64,000 nucleotides of DNA from Prevotella histicola JCM 15637 = DNF00424 (GTDB lineage Bacteria; Bacteroidota; Bacteroidia; Bacteroidales; Bacteroidaceae), in assembly GCF_000613925.1 (NCBI RefSeq), contig NZ_BAJX01000002.1:124001-188000 (forward strand). The letters run 5' to 3'. This document shows positions 9,885-17,991 of this stretch, one piece after another (the stretch's first letter is position 1; every line of letters starts with the position of its first letter). The notes under the pieces were generated by a model. The model was not told the DNA's origin. It did no database searches and was given only the letters and a program-made list of their open reading frames with translations. Made by a program: the position numbers and the translations under genes.

Positions 9885-10517
9885 ATGACAAACAAGATAG
9901 AACGGTCGGCACAAGAGAAGCGAACAGCCTTTGTTGTGATCTTCACTTTCTGCATGATGCTGGCTGAAATCATCGTCGGCTTGACGTCGTACTCTATGGC
10001 TCTCTTTGCCGATGGAGTACACATGGGGTCGCATGTGCTTGTGATAGGACTCAACTGGGGTGCTTATGTCTTGGTTAGAAGACTGAATAGCAAGGACGCA
10101 ACACAGTACGATGGGGATAAGATTCTGAACCTTTCAGCCTTTACAAGTGGTATTTTTCTGGTGCTGATGGCTGTCTTCATCATCACAGAAGCAATAGAAC
10201 GGCTCACCTCAGGCTGTACGATTATCAATTACGAGTTCGCTCTTGCTACGGCTTTCGTGGGTCTTATTGCTAATACTATCAGTGCTTCCGTACTGCATGG
10301 GCACCACGGTACGACTGATTATAACACCCATGCAGCCTATCTTCATGTGCTTTCTGATGCGCTAACGGAGATAGGTGCCATCATAGGACTGGTCTGTGCG
10401 ATGTTCTGGAGTATCACTTGGATTGACTCAGCAGTGGCTGTTATCAGTGCAATCGTTGTTCTTCGATGGGCAAAACGTCTGCTTTGGGATACGGGAAGAG
10501 CACTGACTAAGAAATAG
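9885..10517 (+). CDS. Cation diffusion facilitator (CDF) family transporter, short form
   Basis: 210 residues with about five to six membrane segments. The metal-binding pair typical of CDF transporters is visible: ALFADGVHMGSHV in the second helix (Asp and His) and HVLSDALTEIGA in the fifth (His and Asp). A histidine-bearing loop (LHGHHGTTDYNTH) lies between. It lacks the cytoplasmic C-terminal domain of classical CDFs and resembles the DmeF/CzcD-type short proteins, which export divalent metals such as Zn, Co or Ni by proton antiport. Metal specificity is not readable. The 3' end overlaps the convergent glycosyltransferase gene by 11 bp. Confidence 0.82.
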   Translation: MTNKIERSAQEKRTAFVVIFTFCMMLAEIIVGLTSYSMALFADGVHMGSHVLVIGLNWGAYVLVRRLNSKDATQYDGDKILNLSAFTSGIFLVLMAVFIITEAIERLTSGCTIINYEFALATAFVGLIANTISASVLHGHHGTTDYNTHAAYLHVLSDALTEIGAIIGLVCAMFWSITWIDSAVAVISAIVVLRWAKRLLWDTGRALTKK

Positions 10518-13500
10518 TCTGTGCTCCTTTCACATGTCCGGTACGCTTCAGTACACCCCATGTCTGTAACTCTCCCTTGATAGCCTTTAGATAACTCTTG
10601 AACAATACATAATACATTATCCAACGATAGAAGAACCGTTGTGGAATGATCCACAGCAAAACCCACAGACTTTCATGCTCGAAGATGTAAGCCATGATTG
10701 ATACACTGGCATCTACAAGGAGGAAGATAAGGTAATAAATGAATATCTGACTGGCGTTACCTGAGAACAGTCCGAAGAGCATAAGGACATCTGCTATAGG
10801 TGAGAAGGTAGGGATAATGTACTGGAAAATAAGCATATTAGGCATTGCCCACATACCAAATCCACCCTTAGATGGCGCAAATAATGATGCACGATGCTTC
10901 CAAAAGGTCTGCATAACACCGAAGCACCAACGTATACGTTGCTTGATAAACTGACGTAAACTCTCTGGTGCTTCAGTCATGGCAACGGCATAATTCTCGT
11001 TCTCTATTAGGTATCCATGCTCGTTAATGCTCATGGTTAAGTCGCAATCTTCAGCCAACGTGTCGGTAGTAAAGCCTCCTACAGCTTCCAGAACATCCTT
11101 GCGGAAGGCACCAATAGCCCCCGGAATCACCGTAATAGCATTGATATTAGAGTATGCCATACGGTCAAAATTCTGGCTTGTAGTGTACTCAATAGCCTGC
11201 CAATAGGTGAGCATATTGCGTTGATTTCCTACCTTTACATTGCCTGCAACAGCACCTAATTTGCCTGTTTTGTCGGCTATGAAATGCTTCATTAACTTAC
11301 TGACTGCATCCTTATAGAGCTGTGTATCAGCATCAACACATACTATATAATCTGTTGAACAGGCTGCTATTCCGTAATTCAAGGCAGATGCTTTACCACC
11401 ATTCTTCTTACTTATGATGACGACTTTATCATCATTCTCAAATACTTCTCTTACCCTTTGAAGTGTATTATCCTTACTTCCATCATCCACAAGATATATT
11501 TTCAGTGACGGATAGTCCTGCTCTTTGAGGTTACTTATCGTACGAACGATGTTCACTTCCTCGTTATATGCAGGGACAATGATTGACACTGCAGGGGCTG
11601 TCAGTGGGTCAATCGGAGCGTAATTACGGCGGTTTTCAGCTCTTTTCTCCCGTATCATAAGCACGTACATGAAGACAAGTCGCATGAAACCAAGCACCAA
11701 AAAGACAAGGAACAACGCCGTTAAGAAGTCACTGATATGGTAAATCAGCTCTGCTAAGCTAAGGTTTGCCTGCATAGCATAGTACTCTTTACCCTTCTTA
11801 ATAGGTGGCATTAGGGTCTGACGGCTCATCCCTAAGTACTTCTCCAAGGATATAAACTGATAACCTTCACGCTGTAATGTCTCGATAATACGGGGCAATG
11901 CCGTAACTGTTGGCTCACGTGTATCGCCTCCAGCATCATGTAACAGGATGATATGTCCGTACTCTTGATGCACACCATCAAGCACTCTCTTGTATATTTG
12001 GTCAGCTGTTACACCCTGTTGCCAGTCATTTGGGTCAATAGATTCCCCAACAAAAAGATAGTTTCTACGGCTTGCTATGATCATAGGCCATATCTCTTCG
12101 TGGTCAGTTGGGTCTGCATCGGCATTGTAAGGAGCACGGAAGAGGATCGTACTCTGACCTGTTATGCTCTCAATAAGCATTCTTGTGAGCTTCAATTCGG
12201 CGAAAGAGCGACGGTCAGAGTTCTCAATCATGTTGTGATGGGTGAAGGTGTGATTGCCAATCGTGCATCCTTGGTCGAACACATCCTTAACTATCGGGAT
12301 GTTTTTCTCCATCTGTAAGCCCACCATAAAGAACGCTGCAGGCACTTTATAGTGCTTTAATATGCTCAGAACCTTCGGAGTCCATCTACTATCTGGGCCA
12401 TCATCGAAGGTCAGAACCAACTGTTTCTCCTTGCATTTTCCGAGCCTTTGCACCGTATAAGTAGCTGGAAGGGAATAATAACGTTCCTCAATGATGAGCT
12501 GATTGTCCTTGTCCAACACGATACCAATGCGTCCTGCGTGGGGTTCGGAAGTAACATTGAGTACCTCACCAGAGCCAACAAAGTTCACATCGTCCGTCCC
12601 ACTGAGTTGCATTATCTTTGCTATTGGCATCCGAGCAGCGCTCTCCCACGACAAATCCTTGCCATAATACTTCCAGATTCGGCGATCTTCAGTGCCTAAA
12701 CGCCACAGACCGAAGCCTGCAAGATGGTATGTAGCACCGAAACGCATGATGTTGAACGTTGTGACAGCATCTGGAAAGAACACCTGATGCAGTGTTCCGT
12801 CATCTTCATCTTGGTAAGAAAAGTTCAGATTATACGTATCATCGTTGAAGTTTACCTTTGCTCCTGCGTTCAAAGCCGTAGCCATTGTCTGGTCAAAAGA
12901 CATGGTTGTACCTCCCTGACCCTGTGCCCAATTATAGCCATAGGTAGCCATACCGAGTACAATCTTATCATTTGGGACATTCTTTGCAGCCCAGTCTGTG
13001 GCTTTCTCAACCCATCTTTGCGAGCTGACAGGGCCTGCCTGGCTTCCTGCATTGTGCTCATCATAAGCCATAAGGAAGAGATAATCATCGTATTTTGCAA
13101 GCTCTTGCATGTCATAATCCTCATTGAATGGTGCAACAGCCTGCGTTACATAGAGTCCATTCGCATGGAAAACACGTGCAAAATCCTTCACAAGTGTGAC
13201 GAGAAGGGCGTTATCATTGATGTTCAGTTCCTCCAAGTCGAGGTTGATACCAGCAAAACCGTTACGCTTACAAGCTGTAACCAACTCATTGATCATCCCC
13301 ATTCGCTTCGTACTATCGCGCATAATGCGTCCGATAGCCTCTGGACGGAAGGCTGAATTGTAGTTGTTTGTCAGCATAGGGAGGACAGGTATGTGTGCAC
13401 GGCGCATGAGTTTAAGTGCCCGTTGGTCGATACGTGCTTCAATACGGTCGGTCTTTGGATTGATGAAATACCACTCTGGCAGCACCATATTGAGGTGTTT

Positions 13501-13923
13501 AAGATTGTTTTTCAGCGAGATGTAAGCATGTTTATCCCAGTTTACGTACCATGCAGAGCGTATTCCCATGCGTGGATCAGTCCATTCTTTGATGTATTTC
13601 TGCGTCACATTGTCCGTATGACCTACGAAACGACGCTGTCTTGCAGCCACCTTTGCATAGTTACTGTGCATCTTCTGTTCCTTGAAGAAGTCACGGAACG
13701 ACTTGTAAACTTCAGCTCTCTTGTTGTCTTTTAATAGTGGTTCACTTGCCGAAACAACGCTTCGGTAATCGTGACGGAAGGGCATCTGCGGACTACCTTC
13801 CAATGCAAACATTGCCACGAATACCACTCCCAGCAGTATGGCTATCGTTATTAAAACACGTAATGTCCACTTGAACCGATTCCAACGTTGGCGGGAATCA
13901 GTTTGAAAAACTTGCTTATCCAT
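10507..13923 (-). CDS. Trifunctional membrane protein: GH18-like + NodB polysaccharide deacetylase + GT2 glycosyltransferase
   Basis: About 1138 residues. A signal-anchor helix is at 20-45. A GH18-like domain (about 85-405) holds the catalytic-type motif GINLDLEE (Glu near 231), although the first Asp of DGxDxDxE is changed. A NodB deacetylase domain (about 500-690) has LTFDDGPDS, GNHTFTHH and FRAPYN. Two membrane helices near 730-760 follow, then a GT2 processive transferase (about 775-1010) with VDDGSKDNT, VDADTQ, LAEDCDLT and QRIRW, and further C-terminal helices. The set recalls PgaB/PgaC-style exopolysaccharide synthesis, with polymerisation, deacetylation and cleavage fused in one chain. 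An ATG at 13971 sits at the predicted transcription start, so the ATG at 13923 (MDKQVFQ) is preferred. Polymer identity is unknown. Confidence 0.88.
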   Translation of the reverse strand: MDKQVFQTDSRQRWNRFKWTLRVLITIAILLGVVFVAMFALEGSPQMPFRHDYRSVVSASEPLLKDNKRAEVYKSFRDFFKEQKMHSNYAKVAARQRRFVGHTDNVTQKYIKEWTDPRMGIRSAWYVNWDKHAYISLKNNLKHLNMVLPEWYFINPKTDRIEARIDQRALKLMRRAHIPVLPMLTNNYNSAFRPEAIGRIMRDSTKRMGMINELVTACKRNGFAGINLDLEELNINDNALLVTLVKDFARVFHANGLYVTQAVAPFNEDYDMQELAKYDDYLFLMAYDEHNAGSQAGPVSSQRWVEKATDWAAKNVPNDKIVLGMATYGYNWAQGQGGTTMSFDQTMATALNAGAKVNFNDDTYNLNFSYQDEDDGTLHQVFFPDAVTTFNIMRFGATYHLAGFGLWRLGTEDRRIWKYYGKDLSWESAARMPIAKIMQLSGTDDVNFVGSGEVLNVTSEPHAGRIGIVLDKDNQLIIEERYYSLPATYTVQRLGKCKEKQLVLTFDDGPDSRWTPKVLSILKHYKVPAAFFMVGLQMEKNIPIVKDVFDQGCTIGNHTFTHHNMIENSDRRSFAELKLTRMLIESITGQSTILFRAPYNADADPTDHEEIWPMIIASRRNYLFVGESIDPNDWQQGVTADQIYKRVLDGVHQEYGHIILLHDAGGDTREPTVTALPRIIETLQREGYQFISLEKYLGMSRQTLMPPIKKGKEYYAMQANLSLAELIYHISDFLTALFLVFLVLGFMRLVFMYVLMIREKRAENRRNYAPIDPLTAPAVSIIVPAYNEEVNIVRTISNLKEQDYPSLKIYLVDDGSKDNTLQRVREVFENDDKVVIISKKNGGKASALNYGIAACSTDYIVCVDADTQLYKDAVSKLMKHFIADKTGKLGAVAGNVKVGNQRNMLTYWQAIEYTTSQNFDRMAYSNINAITVIPGAIGAFRKDVLEAVGGFTTDTLAEDCDLTMSINEHGYLIENENYAVAMTEAPESLRQFIKQRIRWCFGVMQTFWKHRASLFAPSKGGFGMWAMPNMLIFQYIIPTFSPIADVLMLFGLFSGNASQIFIYYLIFLLVDASVSIMAYIFEHESLWVLLWIIPQRFFYRWIMYYVLFKSYLKAIKGELQTWGVLKRTGHVKGAQTIS

Positions 13924-13973
13924 GCTTAAACCTTTTTCGTTTACGTTCTCTCTATTTGTCGTTAAATACACTG

Positions 13974-13981
13974 CAAAAGTA
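13974..13981 (-). promoter_or_regulatory. -7 element TACTTTTG that decides the start of the GH18/NodB/GT2 gene
   Basis: Minus-strand TACTTTTG fits TAnnTTTG and predicts transcription from about 13968. The in-frame ATG at 13971 would lie at or upstream of that point, so the ATG at 13923, with a leader of about 45 nt, is the likely start. Confidence 0.6.
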
Positions 13982-14129
13982 TAATTAATCTCTTTAACAT
14001 AGCCTATGAATGGATAAAAAAATCAAAACCAACGATTAAATTAGTATAATCAGGGAAGGAGAGGGGGTATGACTGCAGAGACAAAGGGAGTCAGTTGACT
14101 TACTGAGAACTGTAGATTGCATATTATGA

Positions 14130-14365
14130 AATAATCTTACAATAATCAGACCATGATAAGTTGTATTTTCATCGAAAATGTTTCAAAATCAACTTTGTAA
14201 CCAACAGAAAATCAATAGGTTGCAAACAGGCTCGTAAAAGGTGCCCTTTTGCAGTGTAAAAGATGCCCTTTTGCAATGTAAAACATGCCCTTTTGCAATG
14301 CAAAACATGCCCTTTTACAATGCAAAAGGGCGTAGTTCACTTTCCATATGTGAATAAATCATTAC
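14130..14365 (-). repeat. Composite 22-bp-period intergenic repeat, copy 2 (head to tail on -)
   Basis: Cores at 14236, 14258, 14280, 14302 and a partial one at 14324, with separators gcagtgt, gcaatgt, gcaatgc and acaatgc. Read in the element's own direction (minus) the orientations are F R R R R. The head lies on the right (TATTCACA on the minus strand near 14350) and the tail on the left (TTTGTAACC at 14194 pairing imperfectly with GGTTGCAAA at 14218; CTTACAA near 14136). This copy lies between divergent genes, so it cannot serve simply as a shared terminator here. The rest of the 13982-14717 gap carries two promoter-like elements. Confidence 0.88.
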
Positions 14366-14449
14366 ATAAGGGATCATGATAAGCACTTTTCACAATACTG
14401 TTTTAAAATTTACTTAATATTAGGTATTGTTGCATTTGTGGGAAGAAAG

Positions 14450-14457
14450 TACCTTTG
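14450..14457 (+). promoter_or_regulatory. Distal promoter element TACCTTTG for the surface operon
   Basis: TACCTTTG fits TAnnTTTG. If used, it gives a leader of about 255 nt before the ATG at 14718. A TATTG at 14425 is near the expected -33 position but is not a clean TTTG. Confidence 0.45.
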
Positions 14458-14573
14458 CACAATAATTTTACTTACCCTATAAATACTGAATATAGACCGA
14501 AAGAAAGTGATCACAAAACCGAAACGAAAAGGCATTTTAAGGGAATTAACTTGCTTTTTTCCTTATTATATAA

Positions 14574-14581
14574 TATATTTG
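14574..14581 (+). promoter_or_regulatory. Proximal promoter element TATATTTG for the surface operon
   Basis: TATATTTG fits TAnnTTTG, with CTTG at 14550-14553 near the -33 position. The predicted leader is about 130 nt. It stands in tandem with the element at 14450. Confidence 0.5.
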
Positions 14582-14717
14582 CAATGTTAATCTGAATAAA
14601 AGCCTAAACAGAAGCATAATAATCAGTATCCGTTCCGCTTACGATAAGTAAGTCTGACAACCATGTTTACGAAACAAAATCTAAATATTTTTTATCTTGA
14701 TTAAATCCTTGAAGAGT

Positions 14718-16337
14718 ATGAATCTTAAAAAAAACATTCTTTTCCTATTGTTAGGAAGCATTCTTCTTTGTATGTTCTCGTGTGCAAAGGAAGATGAATT
14801 CGAGTCGCCAACATTAGTTCTTTCGGAGAACAGCATTGCCTTTGACAAGGGTGTAAACGAAAGAACCATCAGTGTAACGACCAATCAAGGCAACTGGATA
14901 GCGTCGTCTCCACAGGAAGGTGATTGGCTTTCAGTGGTTCAGGATGCCAACGTTCTGAAGGTGAAAGTTACCGAAAACACGATGGGAACAGAGCGTACGG
15001 GCTATGTCATCGTCAACGCTAACGGTGCAACGGCTAAGATTGAGGTGCGCCAGAGTGCTGCTGACGTGACGCTCGATGTCGTTCCTACGGCTATCTACCT
15101 TCCTCAAACGGGTGGTGAAAAGACTGTTGATGTCACTACAAACGCCGCCGTTTACGATGTGACACCCAGTGAAGAGGTCAGTTGGTTGAAGATTATCAAG
15201 TCGGAAGAGGAGATAAAACTGGTTGCAGAACGCAACGACAGCTATCAGCAACGTGAGGTGAAACTCTATACAAAGAGCGGTAGTGTCATCCGTGAGATCG
15301 TTGTTTCACAGGCTGGAATACAACGTTATATCGTCCCAATAAACCCTGGTGCTCCGCAGGATGTGCACAAAATAATGGAGTATGAGCTTGGACGTGGTAG
15401 TTATCTCCGCGAGTATCAGGCTGCAATGCCAGCCTACGGACTGGAAGAGATGTACACATTCATCACACCTTCTCCTATCTTTACCCTCATTCAGTACTGC
15501 AGTTCAGACGGTATAACACCGTCACAGATCATCACTGTTGGTGATGGTTCAAAAGCCATTGCAGCAGTAAAAGACAAGGCTTTTGATAAGTTCCTCATGG
15601 ACAATGGCTATGTTAGAAGTAACTCCGAGTCGGACAGAGAGTACACCAATGAGCAGGAATTGCTGACGCTGAAGGTGTATATCTCTGAGAAAGAGAGCAA
15701 TGAAGGCGTTAATCTTACATTCACTCCAATCATTAAACAGGTGGGGGATTACAAGACATTCAATGCTCTTCCTTACTATCCGCTTGAGCTTTTACAGAAG
15801 TCGAACGTAAAGGTTGCCGATGTTGAAGCATATGAAAAGAATGCTGGAAGCAAGGAAGAAGAACGCACCATGAACGAATATAAGAACACAGAAGTATCAC
15901 AATTGCAATATACTCTGAAGGATAATACGGATCCAATGGCAGCCTATGGGCGTATTCATGTGTTCTATACGACGGATAAAGACGGTAAAACCCCAGATAA
16001 TTTAGGTAGTGTACAGATTGGAGCACTTATCTTTAAGAACACAAGTCTTGGTGTATGGAAGTACGGAACGAAGTGGATCGTGACGAAAGAGTTACGCAAG
16101 AAACTCGGTGAAGAGGGCTTCTCTTTCCTCCGTTCATCAGGTAATAACCACTTCTTTGCACGTGAACGCGACCATCTTGTTATTGATGTGACCTGCGTTT
16201 TGGACAATAATCAACCTGTTTTGGCACTTCTTTACAACTTTGATGCTACCGTTTCTGGTGCAGGAAGCAAGGCTGTTAAGGCACAGGAGAGGATGGAACA
16301 GAAGTTTGTTGCAGCCAAAAAGGCACTGAAATTCTAA
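14718..16337 (+). CDS. BACON-domain lipoprotein, paralogue A
   Basis: 539 residues from the ATG at 14718; a TTG 21 bp upstream is in frame but less likely. Signal peptide with lipobox-like CMFSC (Cys22). Two BACON domains follow: about 30-120 (LSENSIAFDKGVNERTISV, then GNWIASSP and IEVRQSA) and about 121-205 (YLPQTGGEKTVDV, then IREIVVSQAG). BACON domains are Ig-like folds common in Bacteroidetes surface proteins. The C-terminal 330 residues are of a type I do not recognise and are shared with the next gene. First gene of a five-gene operon whose members are all exported, so an outer-membrane surface role near the subtilisin is inferred. Confidence 0.85.
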   Translation: MNLKKNILFLLLGSILLCMFSCAKEDEFESPTLVLSENSIAFDKGVNERTISVTTNQGNWIASSPQEGDWLSVVQDANVLKVKVTENTMGTERTGYVIVNANGATAKIEVRQSAADVTLDVVPTAIYLPQTGGEKTVDVTTNAAVYDVTPSEEVSWLKIIKSEEEIKLVAERNDSYQQREVKLYTKSGSVIREIVVSQAGIQRYIVPINPGAPQDVHKIMEYELGRGSYLREYQAAMPAYGLEEMYTFITPSPIFTLIQYCSSDGITPSQIITVGDGSKAIAAVKDKAFDKFLMDNGYVRSNSESDREYTNEQELLTLKVYISEKESNEGVNLTFTPIIKQVGDYKTFNALPYYPLELLQKSNVKVADVEAYEKNAGSKEEERTMNEYKNTEVSQLQYTLKDNTDPMAAYGRIHVFYTTDKDGKTPDNLGSVQIGALIFKNTSLGVWKYGTKWIVTKELRKKLGEEGFSFLRSSGNNHFFARERDHLVIDVTCVLDNNQPVLALLYNFDATVSGAGSKAVKAQERMEQKFVAAKKALKF

Positions 16338-16369
16338 TGAAGTGTGTTACACCTTATATATAATAGGAT

Positions 16370-17974
16370 ATGCGTATAACAAATATATACCAACTGTTTC
16401 GGCTCTCTCTGCTCAGTATGCTGGTAGCATTGATGGCGGGATGTGCCGAGAAAGACAGTTTTGAACAACCCTATCTGAATGTCTCAGAGAAGGAGATTAA
16501 CTTCTCCGGACAGGTTGATGAACAGACAATCACTGTGAATACGAACTGTAAAGAGTGGATTGCTACAACACCAAAGGCGTGGATTCACCTCACAGTGAGC
16601 GGAAATCAGATTGCAGTAAAGGCTGATCCGAACACCACGGGGGCTGAACGTAGTAGTTACATCCTTGTTGATGGCGGTCTAGCAGTTGAGAAAATAGCAG
16701 TGACACAAAGCTCTTCCGACTTCACATTGAGCATTGCTAACGGTGAGATTATGCTGCCTCAGGCTGGTGGGACAACGTCTGTTGATGTCGGAAACGGTGA
16801 CAATACGTATGAATTACGTCAGCATGAAACCACTGATTGGCTGCAGATTGTGAAGAAGAAGCATGCTTTGAAGTTCTATTCAAAGCCTAATTACACAACA
16901 ACAGAGCGGAAAACGACCCTCACACTGACTGTTGGTGAAAAGCCCTTTAGCGTTGTTGTCCGTCAACCGGGTGTGGCTTTATTCATCTTAGCATGCAATC
17001 CTGGGAACCCATTCAGCCTCCATAAGATGATGGATTACGAGATTCGACGAGGTAGTATACTGTCGGAGTATGGCTCACCTGACCCTGATAACGGTATCTA
17101 TGAGGAGAGTTACTTCTTCAAAACACCGTCGCCTTTGTTTAAAGATGTTGTTTATGTGCATGATACAGAGCACTCTACGGCTACTCGTATATATACCCGT
17201 TCACTGGTGAAAGAGGGTGTTGACGCTGTGAAATCACAAGCTTTCCAGGAGTTCCTTACGGCAAATGGCTATACAAGAGACGCTAAAGACACGAATCATT
17301 ACGTCAATATCAAGGACCAGATGACCATGGATGTGGACATCATGGAGAGCAATAACAGTGTTGTTTTGTTCTTTGATCAGATCCATACACAGGACCGTCC
17401 GTATGATACTTTCACACATCTTGACCTCGGACCGTTGGCTCTTTTGAATCAGAAAGACAAGAAAATCAGTGATGTTGAGTCGTTTGAAGCAGGACAAAAG
17501 AGCGAGGAAGTGAAGCGACAAGTATCCCGAAACAGAGAGATTGAAGCTATTGTTTACAAGACAACCGACCCTGTTCAGGTGGCACGAACCTACTTCTTCT
17601 ATATGCGAGGTGGGGATAATCCAGCTGCAGCGGATATGGTTGGGAGTGTTGAACAGTACATCTTGAGCTTCAGTCAGCCTAACTTGGGCATCTGGCAGTA
17701 CGGCAATGAGTGGTTCATCACACGTGAATTTGACAACTTACTCACGTCAAATGGTTTCGAGTTTGTGAGTTATAACGGTAGACATCACGTCTATGCACGT
17801 CGTTCAGACTATCTAACTCTGGCTATATCTGGCGGAAAATACTCCGATGTCAATGATGGAAAACCAGTCATGCAGATAAGTGTTCTCTACAAGCCATCGC
17901 TCTTTGCAGGTAGCAGACAGCAGAGAATGGCGAAGATAGAACGCATGATTAAGGAATACAAAACAAGGAAATAA
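16370..17974 (+). CDS. BACON-domain lipoprotein, paralogue B
   Basis: 534 residues with lipobox LMAGC (Cys25). Two BACON domains (about 30-115 and 116-200) and the same unrecognised C-terminal domain as the preceding gene. Shared landmarks are PGxPxxxHKxMxYExxRGSxLxEY, FxTPSPxF, FxxFLxxNGYxR and LGxWxYGxxWxxTxE. The pair arose by tandem duplication and has diverged considerably. It starts 32 bp after paralogue A and ends 17 bp before the subtilisin gene. The function of the C-terminal domain is unknown; a scaffold, substrate or inhibitor role beside the protease is possible but not shown. Confidence 0.85.
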   Translation: MRITNIYQLFRLSLLSMLVALMAGCAEKDSFEQPYLNVSEKEINFSGQVDEQTITVNTNCKEWIATTPKAWIHLTVSGNQIAVKADPNTTGAERSSYILVDGGLAVEKIAVTQSSSDFTLSIANGEIMLPQAGGTTSVDVGNGDNTYELRQHETTDWLQIVKKKHALKFYSKPNYTTTERKTTLTLTVGEKPFSVVVRQPGVALFILACNPGNPFSLHKMMDYEIRRGSILSEYGSPDPDNGIYEESYFFKTPSPLFKDVVYVHDTEHSTATRIYTRSLVKEGVDAVKSQAFQEFLTANGYTRDAKDTNHYVNIKDQMTMDVDIMESNNSVVLFFDQIHTQDRPYDTFTHLDLGPLALLNQKDKKISDVESFEAGQKSEEVKRQVSRNREIEAIVYKTTDPVQVARTYFFYMRGGDNPAAADMVGSVEQYILSFSQPNLGIWQYGNEWFITREFDNLLTSNGFEFVSYNGRHHVYARRSDYLTLAISGGKYSDVNDGKPVMQISVLYKPSLFAGSRQQRMAKIERMIKEYKTRK

Positions 17975-17991
17975 CTTTCAATCTTAATGCA

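Noticed and set aside
12724..13356. 210-codon plus-strand frame inside the GH18/NodB/GT2 gene
   Set aside because: Antisense to a strongly conserved catalytic region, cysteine-rich shadow composition, no recognisable domain.
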